The notes beneath the pieces were generated by a model, which did no database searches, had not been told where the DNA came from, and worked only from the letters and a program-made list of their open reading frames with translations. A program made the position numbers and the translations under genes. Below, one piece after another: positions 18,435 to 27,666 of a DNA stretch of 64,000 bases. The stretch comes from Alloacidobacterium dinghuense (GTDB lineage Bacteria > Acidobacteriota > Terriglobia > Terriglobales > Acidobacteriaceae). Position 1 is the stretch's first letter. Every line of letters begins with the position of its first letter. The stretch is from positions 3,534,001 to 3,598,000 of the forward strand of contig NZ_CP060394.1 of NCBI RefSeq assembly GCF_014274465.1. The letters run 5' to 3'.

Positions 18435-19685
18435 TCAATTGGCCGCATGGCCGGTGGGTGAGTGTTTTACCGCGATGAAGGAAATTTGCTCGGCAGCCTC
18501 ATCGTTCACTTCGAGGTTCTGCTGCAGCACCGATCTGGCAGGATAACGGCCCTCAAAAAACTTACCGTATATCGCGTTCACTCGATCGGCGTCCTGTATC
18601 TGGCGCAAATAGACTGTACTGAAAACAACATCGGAGAAATCCATGTCGGCTTCTTCCAATCCATCCAAAAGATTGCGCATGGACTGTCGCAGTTGCAGTT
18701 CAAGGTCAGGCGTGACTATGCCTTGACCCGGAATGAAGCCGTCTTTAGCGGAGAGATACAACGTGTCGCCATAGAGAATGCCAGGGCTGGCAGTGGGGCT
18801 GGGAGGCATATTTCTTGGCCGGATCGCTTTGCGTTTGCTGAGGTCTGCTCCAGCGATGCAACTAAATACGATGTGATCCCCTTTAGGCAGACCGACGACT
18901 TGGATAGTCCCGCGGCCCGGTGTATTGCCAAATTCAAAATAACTCGCGTAAATCTTGCCCATAACGTCGTATTGTCCGCCGACGCTCATGTAGGGATTCA
19001 CCCATAGAACATTCTTCATGCTTAGCCGGGCAGCCTTGAGCACGGTACTTACATTATCGAGAGCTTGCCTGACTTCTACGGAAAAGTCAGGCGCCTGTTT
19101 CCCGGTGAGCGGATCCCGACCTCCCTGCGCCGACAGATACACGATTTCACCTGCCCGGATTGCAGGCGGGTCCACGTGCGGGTCTCGCGCCCAACCTGCT
19201 GGCCAAATCGCTTCTCTGTGAATCGTGTCTGCCACGGCAATGCAGTTGATTTCCACCTTTTCCCCATCCGGAAGAGCGGCAACCGTCAGAACAGTCCGCG
19301 CTGGAGGGCTTTGGCCGATTGTCTGCCAATAAACCTCGTTCATCCCTGCCACGTCCTGCTCATCCGCGAGATAGATGTTCATCCAAACAACATTCCCCAA
19401 ATTCATGCTTGCGCCCTTCAGCACAGCCTGGACGTTGCTTAGGGCTTGCGCGACTTGTTCGGCGAACGACGCTGGACGTGTGCCGTCGGGCTTACGGCTT
19501 CCTTGACCGGATATGTAGAGCGTGTCCCCGGTCAGAATGCCAGGACTATAGAACGAACCGGCAGCTGCATAGTCCTGCGGTTGAATGACTTTGAATCCGG
19601 AGTCTTGGGCAACGAGGTTGAGCCCGAACGCGCAGAAAAAAAAGCAGGTAAAGAATGGAAGGCTGCGCTTGAACCGATCGATCAT
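18435..19685 (-). CDS. Exported protein with three tandem RidA (YjgF/UK114) domains
   Basis: A signal peptide (residues 1-26) precedes three RidA-type repeats, at about 40-155, 160-280 and 285-410. RidA proteins hydrolyse reactive enamines and imines made by PLP enzymes. The active-site arginine is kept in each repeat: PPARTVL, TPGRGTI and YPARSVL. A normal RidA is a trimer of about 130-residue subunits, so one chain may form a whole pseudo-trimer. Export is unusual because the classical PLP lyase partners are cytoplasmic. A Tat-exported PLP enzyme four genes upstream makes a matching partner. Confidence 0.88.
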   Translation of the reverse strand: MIDRFKRSLPFFTCFFFCAFGLNLVAQDSGFKVIQPQDYAAAGSFYSPGILTGDTLYISGQGSRKPDGTRPASFAEQVAQALSNVQAVLKGASMNLGNVVWMNIYLADEQDVAGMNEVYWQTIGQSPPARTVLTVAALPDGEKVEINCIAVADTIHREAIWPAGWARDPHVDPPAIRAGEIVYLSAQGGRDPLTGKQAPDFSVEVRQALDNVSTVLKAARLSMKNVLWVNPYMSVGGQYDVMGKIYASYFEFGNTPGRGTIQVVGLPKGDHIVFSCIAGADLSKRKAIRPRNMPPSPTASPGILYGDTLYLSAKDGFIPGQGIVTPDLELQLRQSMRNLLDGLEEADMDFSDVVFSTVYLRQIQDADRVNAIYGKFFEGRYPARSVLQQNLEVNDEAAEQISFIAVKHSPTGHAAN

Positions 19686-19719
19686 TTCTCCTCCGGAGAT
19701 GAGGGCCTGTTAACAGGCT

Positions 19720-20754
19720 CTAGTGCGCTTGTAGATAGGGGACGAATCCGTGTGCTAGGGTCCCTATTTTGTACACGGATGTCGTTGCTGTTATGTACAG
19801 GGTTGAGTAGTCAGGGTCTCCCCATGCGAGATTTGCCGGCTGCTCGGGAACTACGATGGTCCCCAAGTGAACGCCACGCGGAGACCATACCCATATACCC
19901 CTTGGACCTACCACATACAGATTGCCGTTTCGATCAACCTTCATGCCGTCCGGTACGCCGTCCTTTGGACCACCTGGCTCTGTCCCGAAGATCCGTCCGT
20001 TGCTCAATCTACCGTCCGCGTGGAAGTCATATACGTGGATATTTCGCTGGGTGGAATCATCAACATACAACTTGGTGCCGTCTGGAGAAAACGCGAGCCC
20101 ATTGGGATCTTCTACGTCCTTTGTCAGCAGTTGAATTTGACCGTCCAGCGCGATGCGATAGACGCCTTTAAAGGGAAGTTCCTGCTTCTGCCCGCGAGGC
20201 AAGTCGGAAGTTGGATCAGTAAAGTAAATAGCGCCATCCGGACCGAGCACCACGTCGTTGGGACTGTTTAAACGCTTACCCTGGTAGTGGTCCGCGACTA
20301 TTTTGTAGCTTTTGCCATCGGGCGACAGACGGATGATCGCCCGCAGCACGCTGGCGCAGTCTAAGAGACGATGTTGTGGATCATAGGTATTGCCATCGGG
20401 GTCGCCCAGAGAGATGATTTCCTGTTTTTGACCAGTGGAAGTGTTTACCTTGAAAATCTTGTTGAGAGTTTCATCGCTTACCCAGAGATAACCGGAGCTA
20501 TCCCAAACAGGCCCCTCGGTAAAACCGAAGCCCGAAGCCAGCTTGGTCAGCTGTGCTTTTCGATCAAAGAGAGTCCAAAACTCGGGCGTAAGGGCATGAA
20601 GTTCGAACGCCGCTTTGTTCGCTTCTCCATAACCTGGGCGGTGGGCTGATCCCGCAAACAGCAACAAGGTCAAAGCGGCTATCGCAACCTTGAGGGTGAC
20701 GATGTTGAACCACGAGTCCTTGGCGCGAAAAAATAAGTGATTATTCGTCATCAT
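19720..20754 (-). CDS. Exported SMP-30/gluconolactonase-family lactonase
   Basis: The start is one of two adjacent ATGs at 20754/20751, overlapping the end of the cytochrome gene, so translation is coupled. A signal anchor or peptide (IAALTLLLFAGSA) is followed by a six-bladed propeller with the metal-ligand segments GFTEGPVW, NSPNDVV, DPNGLAFSPDG and DGMKVDRNGN. Family members open sugar lactones. Downstream of a PQQ sugar dehydrogenase, which makes lactones, this is a natural next enzyme. Confidence 0.87.
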   Translation of the reverse strand: MMTNNHLFFRAKDSWFNIVTLKVAIAALTLLLFAGSAHRPGYGEANKAAFELHALTPEFWTLFDRKAQLTKLASGFGFTEGPVWDSSGYLWVSDETLNKIFKVNTSTGQKQEIISLGDPDGNTYDPQHRLLDCASVLRAIIRLSPDGKSYKIVADHYQGKRLNSPNDVVLGPDGAIYFTDPTSDLPRGQKQELPFKGVYRIALDGQIQLLTKDVEDPNGLAFSPDGTKLYVDDSTQRNIHVYDFHADGRLSNGRIFGTEPGGPKDGVPDGMKVDRNGNLYVVGPRGIWVWSPRGVHLGTIVVPEQPANLAWGDPDYSTLYITATTSVYKIGTLAHGFVPYLQAH

Positions 20755-21577
20755 CGTCAGATTTTGAAGATTGTGTTGGGGAGCGTTTGGAGTTTTCACT
20801 TCCCACATGAAGGAGATAACTGACCAGGTCATTTATCTGTTCGTCATTCAACATCGATCCGTAGTTGACCGGCATCAGCGAGTGAGACCCAAGATCTATG
20901 TGGGTGAGTTGTGACTTCTGAAAAAAATGAAAGTCGCCGTCCATTGTCTGGATCGAAACGGAAAAATTATCGTCCACTTTGAGCATTCCAGTGAACTTCT
21001 GCCCTGTGCGCGTCACGACGGTTGTGGCCTTCTTCTGGGGAGGCAAATTCCTTTCAGGATCCAAAATCATGCTTCGGATCTGGCTGGCGCTTTCGTCACC
21101 TCCGTAAAGCGAAAGATCACTGCCAATAAAGCCACCTTTCCCACTGACCATGTGGCATTCTGAGCATCGTGCTCCACCAAAGAAAAGAGCTTCTCCGCTC
21201 TTCGCGCTTCCGGGAAGCTTGATCTCGATTTGCCGCCCTTGCAGAGTTCGTAAGTATTGAACAATGGCAGTCAATTTCTCTTGCCCGAGCCAGTCAAATG
21301 CAGGCATACCAGTCCCGGAGACTCCATTTTTCGCGATCGCAATCAGGTCTGAATCGGCGAGTCGCTGCACGTCTGGAGCAGTCGCAATGTCCGGCGCGTG
21401 TTCGCCCCCGCGACCATCGGACCCGTGACAACCTCCGCAGTTGGAGGCGAAGAGCATCGATCCTTGAACATCCGCTGGAGTGGCAGTGCTTGCTGGTTGT
21501 TGTGCGCTCAGATTCGTGATCGATACCAATCCAAGCAGCAAACATTGGACGGAGATCGTGTGCCACCAACTCCTCAT
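20741..21577 (-). CDS. Exported dihaem cytochrome c
   Basis: The start at 21577 is preferred because AGAGG lies ten bases upstream and a signal peptide (VQCLLLGLVSITNLSA) follows. The first class-I domain has CGGCH and a likely axial Met in GTGMPAF. The second domain has CSECH and resembles the haem-binding module of large planctomycete-type cytochromes (SQIRSMILDPERNLPPQ). The acidic tail ends in DDDDE. It should carry electrons from the PQQ dehydrogenase to the respiratory chain. A decayed copy of its signal-peptide region lies at 23997-24060. Confidence 0.88.
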   Translation of the reverse strand: MRSWWHTISVQCLLLGLVSITNLSAQQPASTATPADVQGSMLFASNCGGCHGSDGRGGEHAPDIATAPDVQRLADSDLIAIAKNGVSGTGMPAFDWLGQEKLTAIVQYLRTLQGRQIEIKLPGSAKSGEALFFGGARCSECHMVSGKGGFIGSDLSLYGGDESASQIRSMILDPERNLPPQKKATTVVTRTGQKFTGMLKVDDNFSVSIQTMDGDFHFFQKSQLTHIDLGSHSLMPVNYGSMLNDEQINDLVSYLLHVGSENSKRSPTQSSKSDDDDE

Positions 21578-21641
21578 TCGCCAAAGACCTCTTTCAACGT
21601 TCGATACCCACTGTGCCAGCACCAGGCTTGCACCCAGGGCG

Positions 21642-22547
21642 TTAGTGTTCTGCGCCTATTTGCACCATACCCGGATACCACGAGCGCACGGCGAGAATAC
21701 GGGACTTGACGTTGGCGGCACTGTAATATCCGACAGTGCAATTAAGCCGGAAGAAATAGGCATCCCCCGCTTTAGCGGGATGCCGCCCTGCGATTCCTTC
21801 CATTCCGCTTCCTGCGACCATCTCGCCGTGGCCGCTCAAAACCAGGTATATCTCTTCTTCGCGCTCGTGGTGATGAGGAAAGTTAGTGCCGCCTGGTGCG
21901 ATTTCCATCAGGAATAGGCTGGTCAAAACGCGGCCGGCTGCAATGCGGTCGCGCTTACTGTCGACATCTCCCATCAGCAGACGGTAACGAGTCGAATCAG
22001 GGTGGCCGCTCACCATAGTTGTCGGGACATCCTCGATGTTGGCCTTAAGAGGCTGCGGCGGTGGTTGAGTTTCCTCAAAGCCTTTAGTACGAAAACCCAT
22101 AATGATCACGGTGAGTGGCATGTCAGACGTATTGCTCAGAGCATGCGCAATCGTTGATGGAATATATAAGTAGTCTTCTTTCTTAAGCGAGACGATTGCA
22201 TCTCCATACTTCACGGAGCCCGTGCCTTCGAGCACCACGTACACTTGGTCTTCGTCTGGATATTGAACCGAACCGCAGACGCCATTCGGATCAATCACCG
22301 CTTCTCCATAACGCGCTACTCCGACGACTACAGATGTATCCGAGTCTCCCTGGCCGAACAACGCCCGGTAGTGGCACGTCTTCGTCGTAATATCTGACTT
22401 CTTCTCCGCGACCGCAGAAGTATCACGATAAAGAAAGGTGGGATCGATCTTGCGATCGTTCGCGTGGAGCAGAGGTGCGCAGAAAATTCCCATGAGCAGG
22501 GCCACGAGCCTGATGGCATGGCGTCGGCTGTCTGCCCCGTGGCACAT
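21642..22547 (-). CDS. Exported bicupin protein
   Basis: A signal peptide (RLVALLMGIFCAPLLHA) follows the chosen ATG; a GTG at 22658, directly behind the upstream stop, is an alternative start. Two cupin barrels lie at about residues 70-160 and 190-290. The first lacks the usual His pair (YPDEDQVYVVLEG), whereas the second has FPHHHEREEEIYLVLSG and should bind a metal. Bicupins include isomerases and dioxygenases acting on keto-sugar acids. Such a role would fit between a deaminating lyase and sugar oxidation, but the sequence does not prove it. Confidence 0.78.
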   Translation of the reverse strand: MCHGADSRRHAIRLVALLMGIFCAPLLHANDRKIDPTFLYRDTSAVAEKKSDITTKTCHYRALFGQGDSDTSVVVGVARYGEAVIDPNGVCGSVQYPDEDQVYVVLEGTGSVKYGDAIVSLKKEDYLYIPSTIAHALSNTSDMPLTVIIMGFRTKGFEETQPPPQPLKANIEDVPTTMVSGHPDSTRYRLLMGDVDSKRDRIAAGRVLTSLFLMEIAPGGTNFPHHHEREEEIYLVLSGHGEMVAGSGMEGIAGRHPAKAGDAYFFRLNCTVGYYSAANVKSRILAVRSWYPGMVQIGAEH

Positions 22548-22658
22548 TGCGATTAAAGAAAGTCTCTCGGTGTCTATGTATCCGTTCACTGCATTCGACT
22601 CTGCCTGAATCCGGTAAAGCACTGTTTTGCGATTGCGATTCAAAGGCTGAAGAAGCAC

Positions 22659-23960
22659 TTACCCCGACTGTTTGCGGGCCTTATCAAGAATCTGACGTAG
22701 GCGATTCCCGACCGTCAGATCTTCCCCCTGTTGTAAGGTCATCGAGATAATTTGCAACTCATTCGGAGCCGCCTCCTCTTTGGCCTTGGGATCATCGCCT
22801 TCGCGGACTGCTGGTACTCCACTTGGATTATTGTTCGTGAGCACCTCAATGCGAGGTTCGCCGTCCCGTAGCTGTTGAGCGCATTGCTCCACCGTCAAAC
22901 CGAACCTCTGCACGTCCCACTTTACAGTCAGGGTCGGATAGCTGTTCTCTTCCTTGGGGGTCATGATGGACGTGGTGACTCCTGGTACGGTTTGAACCAA
23001 CTTCTCGATGCGTTCAACCCGGCTCTGCCACTCTTTAGTTAGGGCCGCAAGATCAGCCTGGGACCAATAGTCGATTGCTGCAAGAATCCCGATAATCTCC
23101 TCTTTGCCGACCTTCATGGGCCGACATACAGCGCCCTCCCATGGATTGTTATTTGCCATTGCCGCATCAATCAGATCCTTCCGGCCTAGCAGCACACCAG
23201 AACATTGCGGACCACCCAGACCCTTTCCGCCGCTAAAGCAATAAAGGTCGACGCCAATCTTTGCGTAGCGTCTGAAATTCTCAAACGGGGGAATGCCTGC
23301 CGCATCGTCCAGCAGCAGGGGGACGCCGGCGGCGCGTGTGATCTTCAGCGTATTCGGTAAGCGGTCGTCCCGCCAGGTTGTATAGACCATGGCGGTTTGC
23401 GGAGTAATGGCCGATTGCAAATTGTCCACTCCATGAGCAAGCACCAATTGGCCTCCGGCAAGCCGTATCGCACTGTCGAATGCGCTCCGCCCTCCCAGCA
23501 TCACGACTTCATGTTTCAAACCAGTAGTGTCGGGCAGTTGCCACACATTTTTTGGGTCGGTCCCGGCGATGCAGCCCGCAGTCGCCAGAGCCATCGCGCC
23601 AGCCGAGCCAGACGTGACCATTCCGGATTCGGCGCCGGAAAGCTCCGCAAGCCTTTTGCCTGCTGCGCGCTGCAGTTCAAACAAGTCAACAAATTGCCGT
23701 GATGCAGCCTCGACCGCTTCCCGCACCCCCGGTAGTTCCAGTGACCCGCTCAGATAAGTCCACGTCCCCCGCCCATTGATCAATGGCCGGACCCCAAGGC
23801 GGGTATAAACATCGGCGGAGGAAGATCTTCCTGTAGTAGCCGCCACGGTGCTCGCAAGACTTCGCGAGGCAATCGTGGCGAAGAGAGGAGCAGCGGCCAG
23901 CAATCTAAGGAAAGATCGCCGATCATTCAGGCTATTTTTGAGCTCACGCTCGGGCAGCAT
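22659..23960 (-). CDS. Tat-exported SelA/DgaE-like PLP-dependent enzyme
   Basis: The N-terminus has a twin-arginine motif, DRRSFLRLLAAAPLF, pointing to export of a folded, cofactor-loaded enzyme. The fold-type-I body resembles selenocysteine synthase and D-glucosaminate-6-phosphate ammonia-lyase. GVRPLINGRGTWTYLSGSLE is near the N-terminus, LLLDDAAGIPP holds the pyridine-binding Asp, and CFSGGKGLGGPQCSG holds the probable PLP lysine. The family performs beta-elimination on amino acids or amino sugar acids and releases an enamine. The start has AAAGGA five bases upstream. It directly follows the TonB receptor gene. Confidence 0.82.
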   Translation of the reverse strand: MLPERELKNSLNDRRSFLRLLAAAPLFATIASRSLASTVAATTGRSSSADVYTRLGVRPLINGRGTWTYLSGSLELPGVREAVEAASRQFVDLFELQRAAGKRLAELSGAESGMVTSGSAGAMALATAGCIAGTDPKNVWQLPDTTGLKHEVVMLGGRSAFDSAIRLAGGQLVLAHGVDNLQSAITPQTAMVYTTWRDDRLPNTLKITRAAGVPLLLDDAAGIPPFENFRRYAKIGVDLYCFSGGKGLGGPQCSGVLLGRKDLIDAAMANNNPWEGAVCRPMKVGKEEIIGILAAIDYWSQADLAALTKEWQSRVERIEKLVQTVPGVTTSIMTPKEENSYPTLTVKWDVQRFGLTVEQCAQQLRDGEPRIEVLTNNNPSGVPAVREGDDPKAKEEAAPNELQIISMTLQQGEDLTVGNRLRQILDKARKQSG

Positions 23961-23996
23961 AATGTTCCTTTCCTACTGCAGCTGCCCCTCGGGCCC

Positions 23997-24060
23997 GCTG
24001 GTTGTTGTGCGCGCAGAGTCGTGATCGATACCAGTCCAAGAACCGAGAATTGGCGGAGAT
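23997..24060 (-). pseudogene. Relic of a second cytochrome c gene 5' end
   Basis: These 64 bases align with 21492-21556, the signal-peptide part of the cytochrome gene, at about 86 percent identity with one gap. The minus-strand translation still reads LGLVSITTLRAQQPAG against LGLVSITNLSAQQPAS. No start or haem motif survives. It sits between the TonB receptor and PLP genes and marks a past duplication or rearrangement. Confidence 0.65.
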
Positions 24061-24078
24061 ACTGAACACAAGTTTTTC

Positions 24079-27000
24079 TTAGAACAGGAACTTCAATGCA
24101 ATTTGCATGATACGGGGATCGTTGGCGCCAGTTACATAACCGAAACCACCCTGGCCGGTGTTGTTGACTAGCCCATTCGGATTCGTGAACTGCGCATGGT
24201 TGAAGACATTGAATGCTTCTGCCCGAAACTGCAGCTTAGTGTTCTCGGTAATGTTCGTGCTCTTCAGCAGCGCCAAATCATAGTTATCGATGCCAGGACC
24301 GGAAAAGTATCGCCGCATTGCGTTGCCTACTTGCCCGATTGTTTCCGGGACGAAGTGGTCCGGGTTGAAATATGGCAGCCCCTTTCGCGGGTTCCGATTT
24401 ATATAAAGAGGGCTGCCGTTGTTCGCGTAATTTGGCACGTCTACGTTCGCATTAAAGGCGCCCAGCAGTGAATTATCGTCATTCTCATTGAGAGTGACCG
24501 GCTCTCCCTTGGCAAACGTAGCTACGCCAGAAAGCTCCCAGCCCGCGGTGAACCGCTTCGCAATATCCCCTCCGCCGATAAAGTGATCGAAGGGCAACTG
24601 TACGGTGAAGCTGGCGACCAGGTTATGCGGAACGTCAAAGCTCGATAATGCGCGGGTTTGAGCCGGATTCAACGGATTGGTCGCATCAAAGGAGTCCGAA
24701 CCGTTATCCAGCGACTTCTCAAAGGTATATCCGATGAGGAAGTTCACGTATTTTTCGTTGTGCTCCAGACTCACCTGCAGCGAGTGGAAGCTGGAGCTGA
24801 CCGCCGTCTTCATGTAGGGATTGCTGTTGAAGTTAATCCCGAAGGTAGGCCTCGTTCCCTCCACTGTCTGACCGCTCGCCGTGGTATAAACCGTATCTTC
24901 GCCGAATGGGCCGCAAGTTGTCGTACCGGGCGCTACATTGGCTGGGTTACTCAATTGGAGGCAGAGCGCCTGGTCCCCGGGATTCGATTCCTCAAACGTC
25001 AGCAGTTGCCTTCCCACTGTGCCGACATAGTTGACGCTGAGCACAGTTGCGGTTCCCAATTGACGCTGGAGAGAGAGTTCCCATTCCTGAACATAGGGCA
25101 CCTTGTTTTTATAGTAGTAATAGTCGGATCCCCCGATGGGCGTGGCAGATGCCCAGTTGAACGTTGTGTCGGGATTCTTAGGCGATACATTGGTTGGGGG
25201 AAAGACGAAGGGGAACTTCTGTCCCGCCGAAATTCCCGACGGCCGATCGACAAACGGGGTGGCCAGTTCAGTCGATGACACAGAGTAGTAGTTGCCGTAA
25301 GGAGCGTCCCCTACCTCGACAAAGCCAGTGGCGTCCTCAATAGAGCTATAGAAAATGCCGTAACCCGCACGTATGCTCATTTTTCCAGGACCGCCCAATA
25401 CCTTGCCAAGAAAACCGTTGCTCAAGTCTGGCGCCCAGGCAAAACCAATTCTAGGAGCAAAGTTGGTGTACTTAGTGGGGCCGAGTGTGCGAGGAATACC
25501 TGGGTCCAAGGGGACAACCAAACCGAGGGGAGCGCCGGGAAATGATAGCGACTGCTCCCCGGGAACGACCGTTTCCAACTTGTTCTGGGTGTCGTACCAG
25601 GGAGTAGCGGCTTCCCAGCGCAGGCCATAGTTGAGGGTGAGATTGCGGGTAGTACGCCAGCTATCCTGAGCATAAAATCCGTAGTATTTGCTCCGCGAAT
25701 CGAGAAGCTGCTGGCTAGCCTGCACAAAGCTGTTTGGCGCCCCGATCAGAAAATCGGCGAAGTCCAGGCCCGTCTCTGAACCATTAAAACCAAAACACCC
25801 GTTGTAGCAGTCGTAGTTACGCTCGTTGATCTGGTTGTAGTGGAGGTTGGTGCCAAACTGCAGCGTGTGCGTTCCAAGAATTTTGGTGACGTTATCGATG
25901 ATCTGAAAAGTGTTGTTGTATTGCCTCAATGCATCCTGCGGGATGCCAAAGGTGAAGTTATTGAATATGAAATTCGCCACACCCTCGTACGCGGGGTTGA
26001 TAGCGGAGATACCGCCCGCGGGGCTCCACGGAGTAACAAAACCCTGCGAGGCAAGGGTGACACCCAAACCCTGGCCCGCGGTGGGTTGGCCGTTCAGGTT
26101 TACATCGCGCAGATATGCGAGACGAACATCGTTGACGGTCGACGAGTTAAACGTGGTGGTCAAACCCAAATTGACCATTTGGGTTTGTCCATGATTGGTT
26201 GCGGCAAAGCCCGGGACCCCGACCCCTTGGGTATACGGATTCACAGTATTGAATCGGTCAAAGAAGTAATAACCGAACACAGCGCCGATTCGTGTAGGAA
26301 TGTCGATCCGTCCGCTGCCCTTATCGTCGCTCAGCGTCCCGTTGTAGGCAGAGGTGGAGAAGTTAGGGGTATTGTTGACAACTCCATTTGCCGTAGGGAG
26401 GTACTTCAGCGTGTTCGCCGCAACCGGCGACCATGCGCTCTGGGGAATGACAGCATTGGGAAAGACGCAGGTTGCGGTGTCCGCGCAGCCCGGAGTGTAA
26501 TAATTTTCACCCTGCGCTACGGGATATCCCAATGTCTGGGAGAGAGTGTTAGCCCAGCCGGCGCCTACGACTGTGCCAGTGAGCGCGGTCGCCTGGTCCG
26601 TCAGGTCACCCGTGCGGTCGGCATCTGATGGCACGGGATAGCTCTGGGTCTGCCCCAAAATCTGCCGTGTACCCTGGTAATCGGCAAACCAGAAAATCTT
26701 GTTCTTGCGGATTGGCCCCCCGACCGTTCCGCCGAATTGATTCTGGATGAACACGCCGCGCGTCGGAGCGTAATAGTTTCTGGCATCCAGAACCGTGTTG
26801 CGCAGGAAGTCGAAGGCCGTGCCGTGATACTGATTGGTTCCCGACTTGGTGACTACATTGATCTGGCCACCGCTGTAGTTTCCATACTCTGCATCGAAGT
26901 TGTTGGTGATGATACGGAACTGCGCGATGGAGTCGAGATTGGGAATCATGGCGGCGCCGTTGTGGACGCCTTCTTCCGCATTTGCCCCATTCACCATGAA

Positions 27001-27600
27001 CGCGTTGGACCCGGTGCGGCCCCCGTTGACGGATTGTTGGCCGTTGTCCAGGTCACCCGAGACCTGCGTCGCTCCAACTCCCGACGTGCTGCTGTCCGAG
27101 CTATGGGAATAAGGCGACACGCCTGGTTGCAACTTCAACAGGTCGATGTAGGAACGGCCGTTCAACGGCACAGAAGTAATCTTCTGGCCGTCGATGACTA
27201 CGCCATTCTGGGTGCTCTGTGTTTCCACCTGTAACGCATCACTCTTGACGCTTACAGTATTGGTCACTGCTCCGATCTCCATCGGGATGTCGATGCGAAG
27301 GGCGGAATTCGCATCGATCTTTACACCAGTCTGCAAATAGTCACGAAATCCGGCCTGCTTAACGCTGACGTCGTAAACGCCAACATTGAGGGTTGGAAAA
27401 CTGTAAAACCCCTTGGAGTCGGTGACGGCTGTCGTGGCGACATTGGTCGACTCTTGCGTGGCGATTATGGTGAGTCCCGGCATAACTGCGCCGGTTGGAT
27501 CAGTGACCACCCCGGAAATCGAGCCGGTAATGGCTGCCCACGTGGTAGCTGCTCCCAGAAGTGCGCCGAAGAGGAAGCCTAGTCTGATAAATCGAGCCAT
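24079..27600 (-). CDS. Oar-like TonB-dependent receptor
   Basis: The start at 27600 is supported by GAAAGG ten bases upstream; an earlier TTG is less likely. After a signal peptide come a carboxypeptidase-regulatory beta-sandwich (GSISGVVTDPTGAVMPG onward, about residues 20-105), a plug domain (VPLNGRSYIDLLKLQPGV), and a long beta-barrel ending in IMQIALKFLF, with the usual terminal aromatic. At 1173 residues it matches the large Oar-like receptors abundant in acidobacteria, which import glycans, peptides or glycoconjugates. It is the first gene of the eight-gene cluster and probably supplies its substrate. Confidence 0.92.
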   Translation of the reverse strand: MARFIRLGFLFGALLGAATTWAAITGSISGVVTDPTGAVMPGLTIIATQESTNVATTAVTDSKGFYSFPTLNVGVYDVSVKQAGFRDYLQTGVKIDANSALRIDIPMEIGAVTNTVSVKSDALQVETQSTQNGVVIDGQKITSVPLNGRSYIDLLKLQPGVSPYSHSSDSSTSGVGATQVSGDLDNGQQSVNGGRTGSNAFMVNGANAEEGVHNGAAMIPNLDSIAQFRIITNNFDAEYGNYSGGQINVVTKSGTNQYHGTAFDFLRNTVLDARNYYAPTRGVFIQNQFGGTVGGPIRKNKIFWFADYQGTRQILGQTQSYPVPSDADRTGDLTDQATALTGTVVGAGWANTLSQTLGYPVAQGENYYTPGCADTATCVFPNAVIPQSAWSPVAANTLKYLPTANGVVNNTPNFSTSAYNGTLSDDKGSGRIDIPTRIGAVFGYYFFDRFNTVNPYTQGVGVPGFAATNHGQTQMVNLGLTTTFNSSTVNDVRLAYLRDVNLNGQPTAGQGLGVTLASQGFVTPWSPAGGISAINPAYEGVANFIFNNFTFGIPQDALRQYNNTFQIIDNVTKILGTHTLQFGTNLHYNQINERNYDCYNGCFGFNGSETGLDFADFLIGAPNSFVQASQQLLDSRSKYYGFYAQDSWRTTRNLTLNYGLRWEAATPWYDTQNKLETVVPGEQSLSFPGAPLGLVVPLDPGIPRTLGPTKYTNFAPRIGFAWAPDLSNGFLGKVLGGPGKMSIRAGYGIFYSSIEDATGFVEVGDAPYGNYYSVSSTELATPFVDRPSGISAGQKFPFVFPPTNVSPKNPDTTFNWASATPIGGSDYYYYKNKVPYVQEWELSLQRQLGTATVLSVNYVGTVGRQLLTFEESNPGDQALCLQLSNPANVAPGTTTCGPFGEDTVYTTASGQTVEGTRPTFGINFNSNPYMKTAVSSSFHSLQVSLEHNEKYVNFLIGYTFEKSLDNGSDSFDATNPLNPAQTRALSSFDVPHNLVASFTVQLPFDHFIGGGDIAKRFTAGWELSGVATFAKGEPVTLNENDDNSLLGAFNANVDVPNYANNGSPLYINRNPRKGLPYFNPDHFVPETIGQVGNAMRRYFSGPGIDNYDLALLKSTNITENTKLQFRAEAFNVFNHAQFTNPNGLVNNTGQGGFGYVTGANDPRIMQIALKFLF

Positions 27601-27666
27601 GGCGGTCCGACCTTTCAAATGACGACTATTACAACGATTGAATACTAAAGGAATCGATGGGAAACG

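Noticed and set aside
25840-26628. Plus-strand frame of 262 residues
   Set aside because: It lies wholly inside the TonB receptor gene on the other strand and shows no family features.
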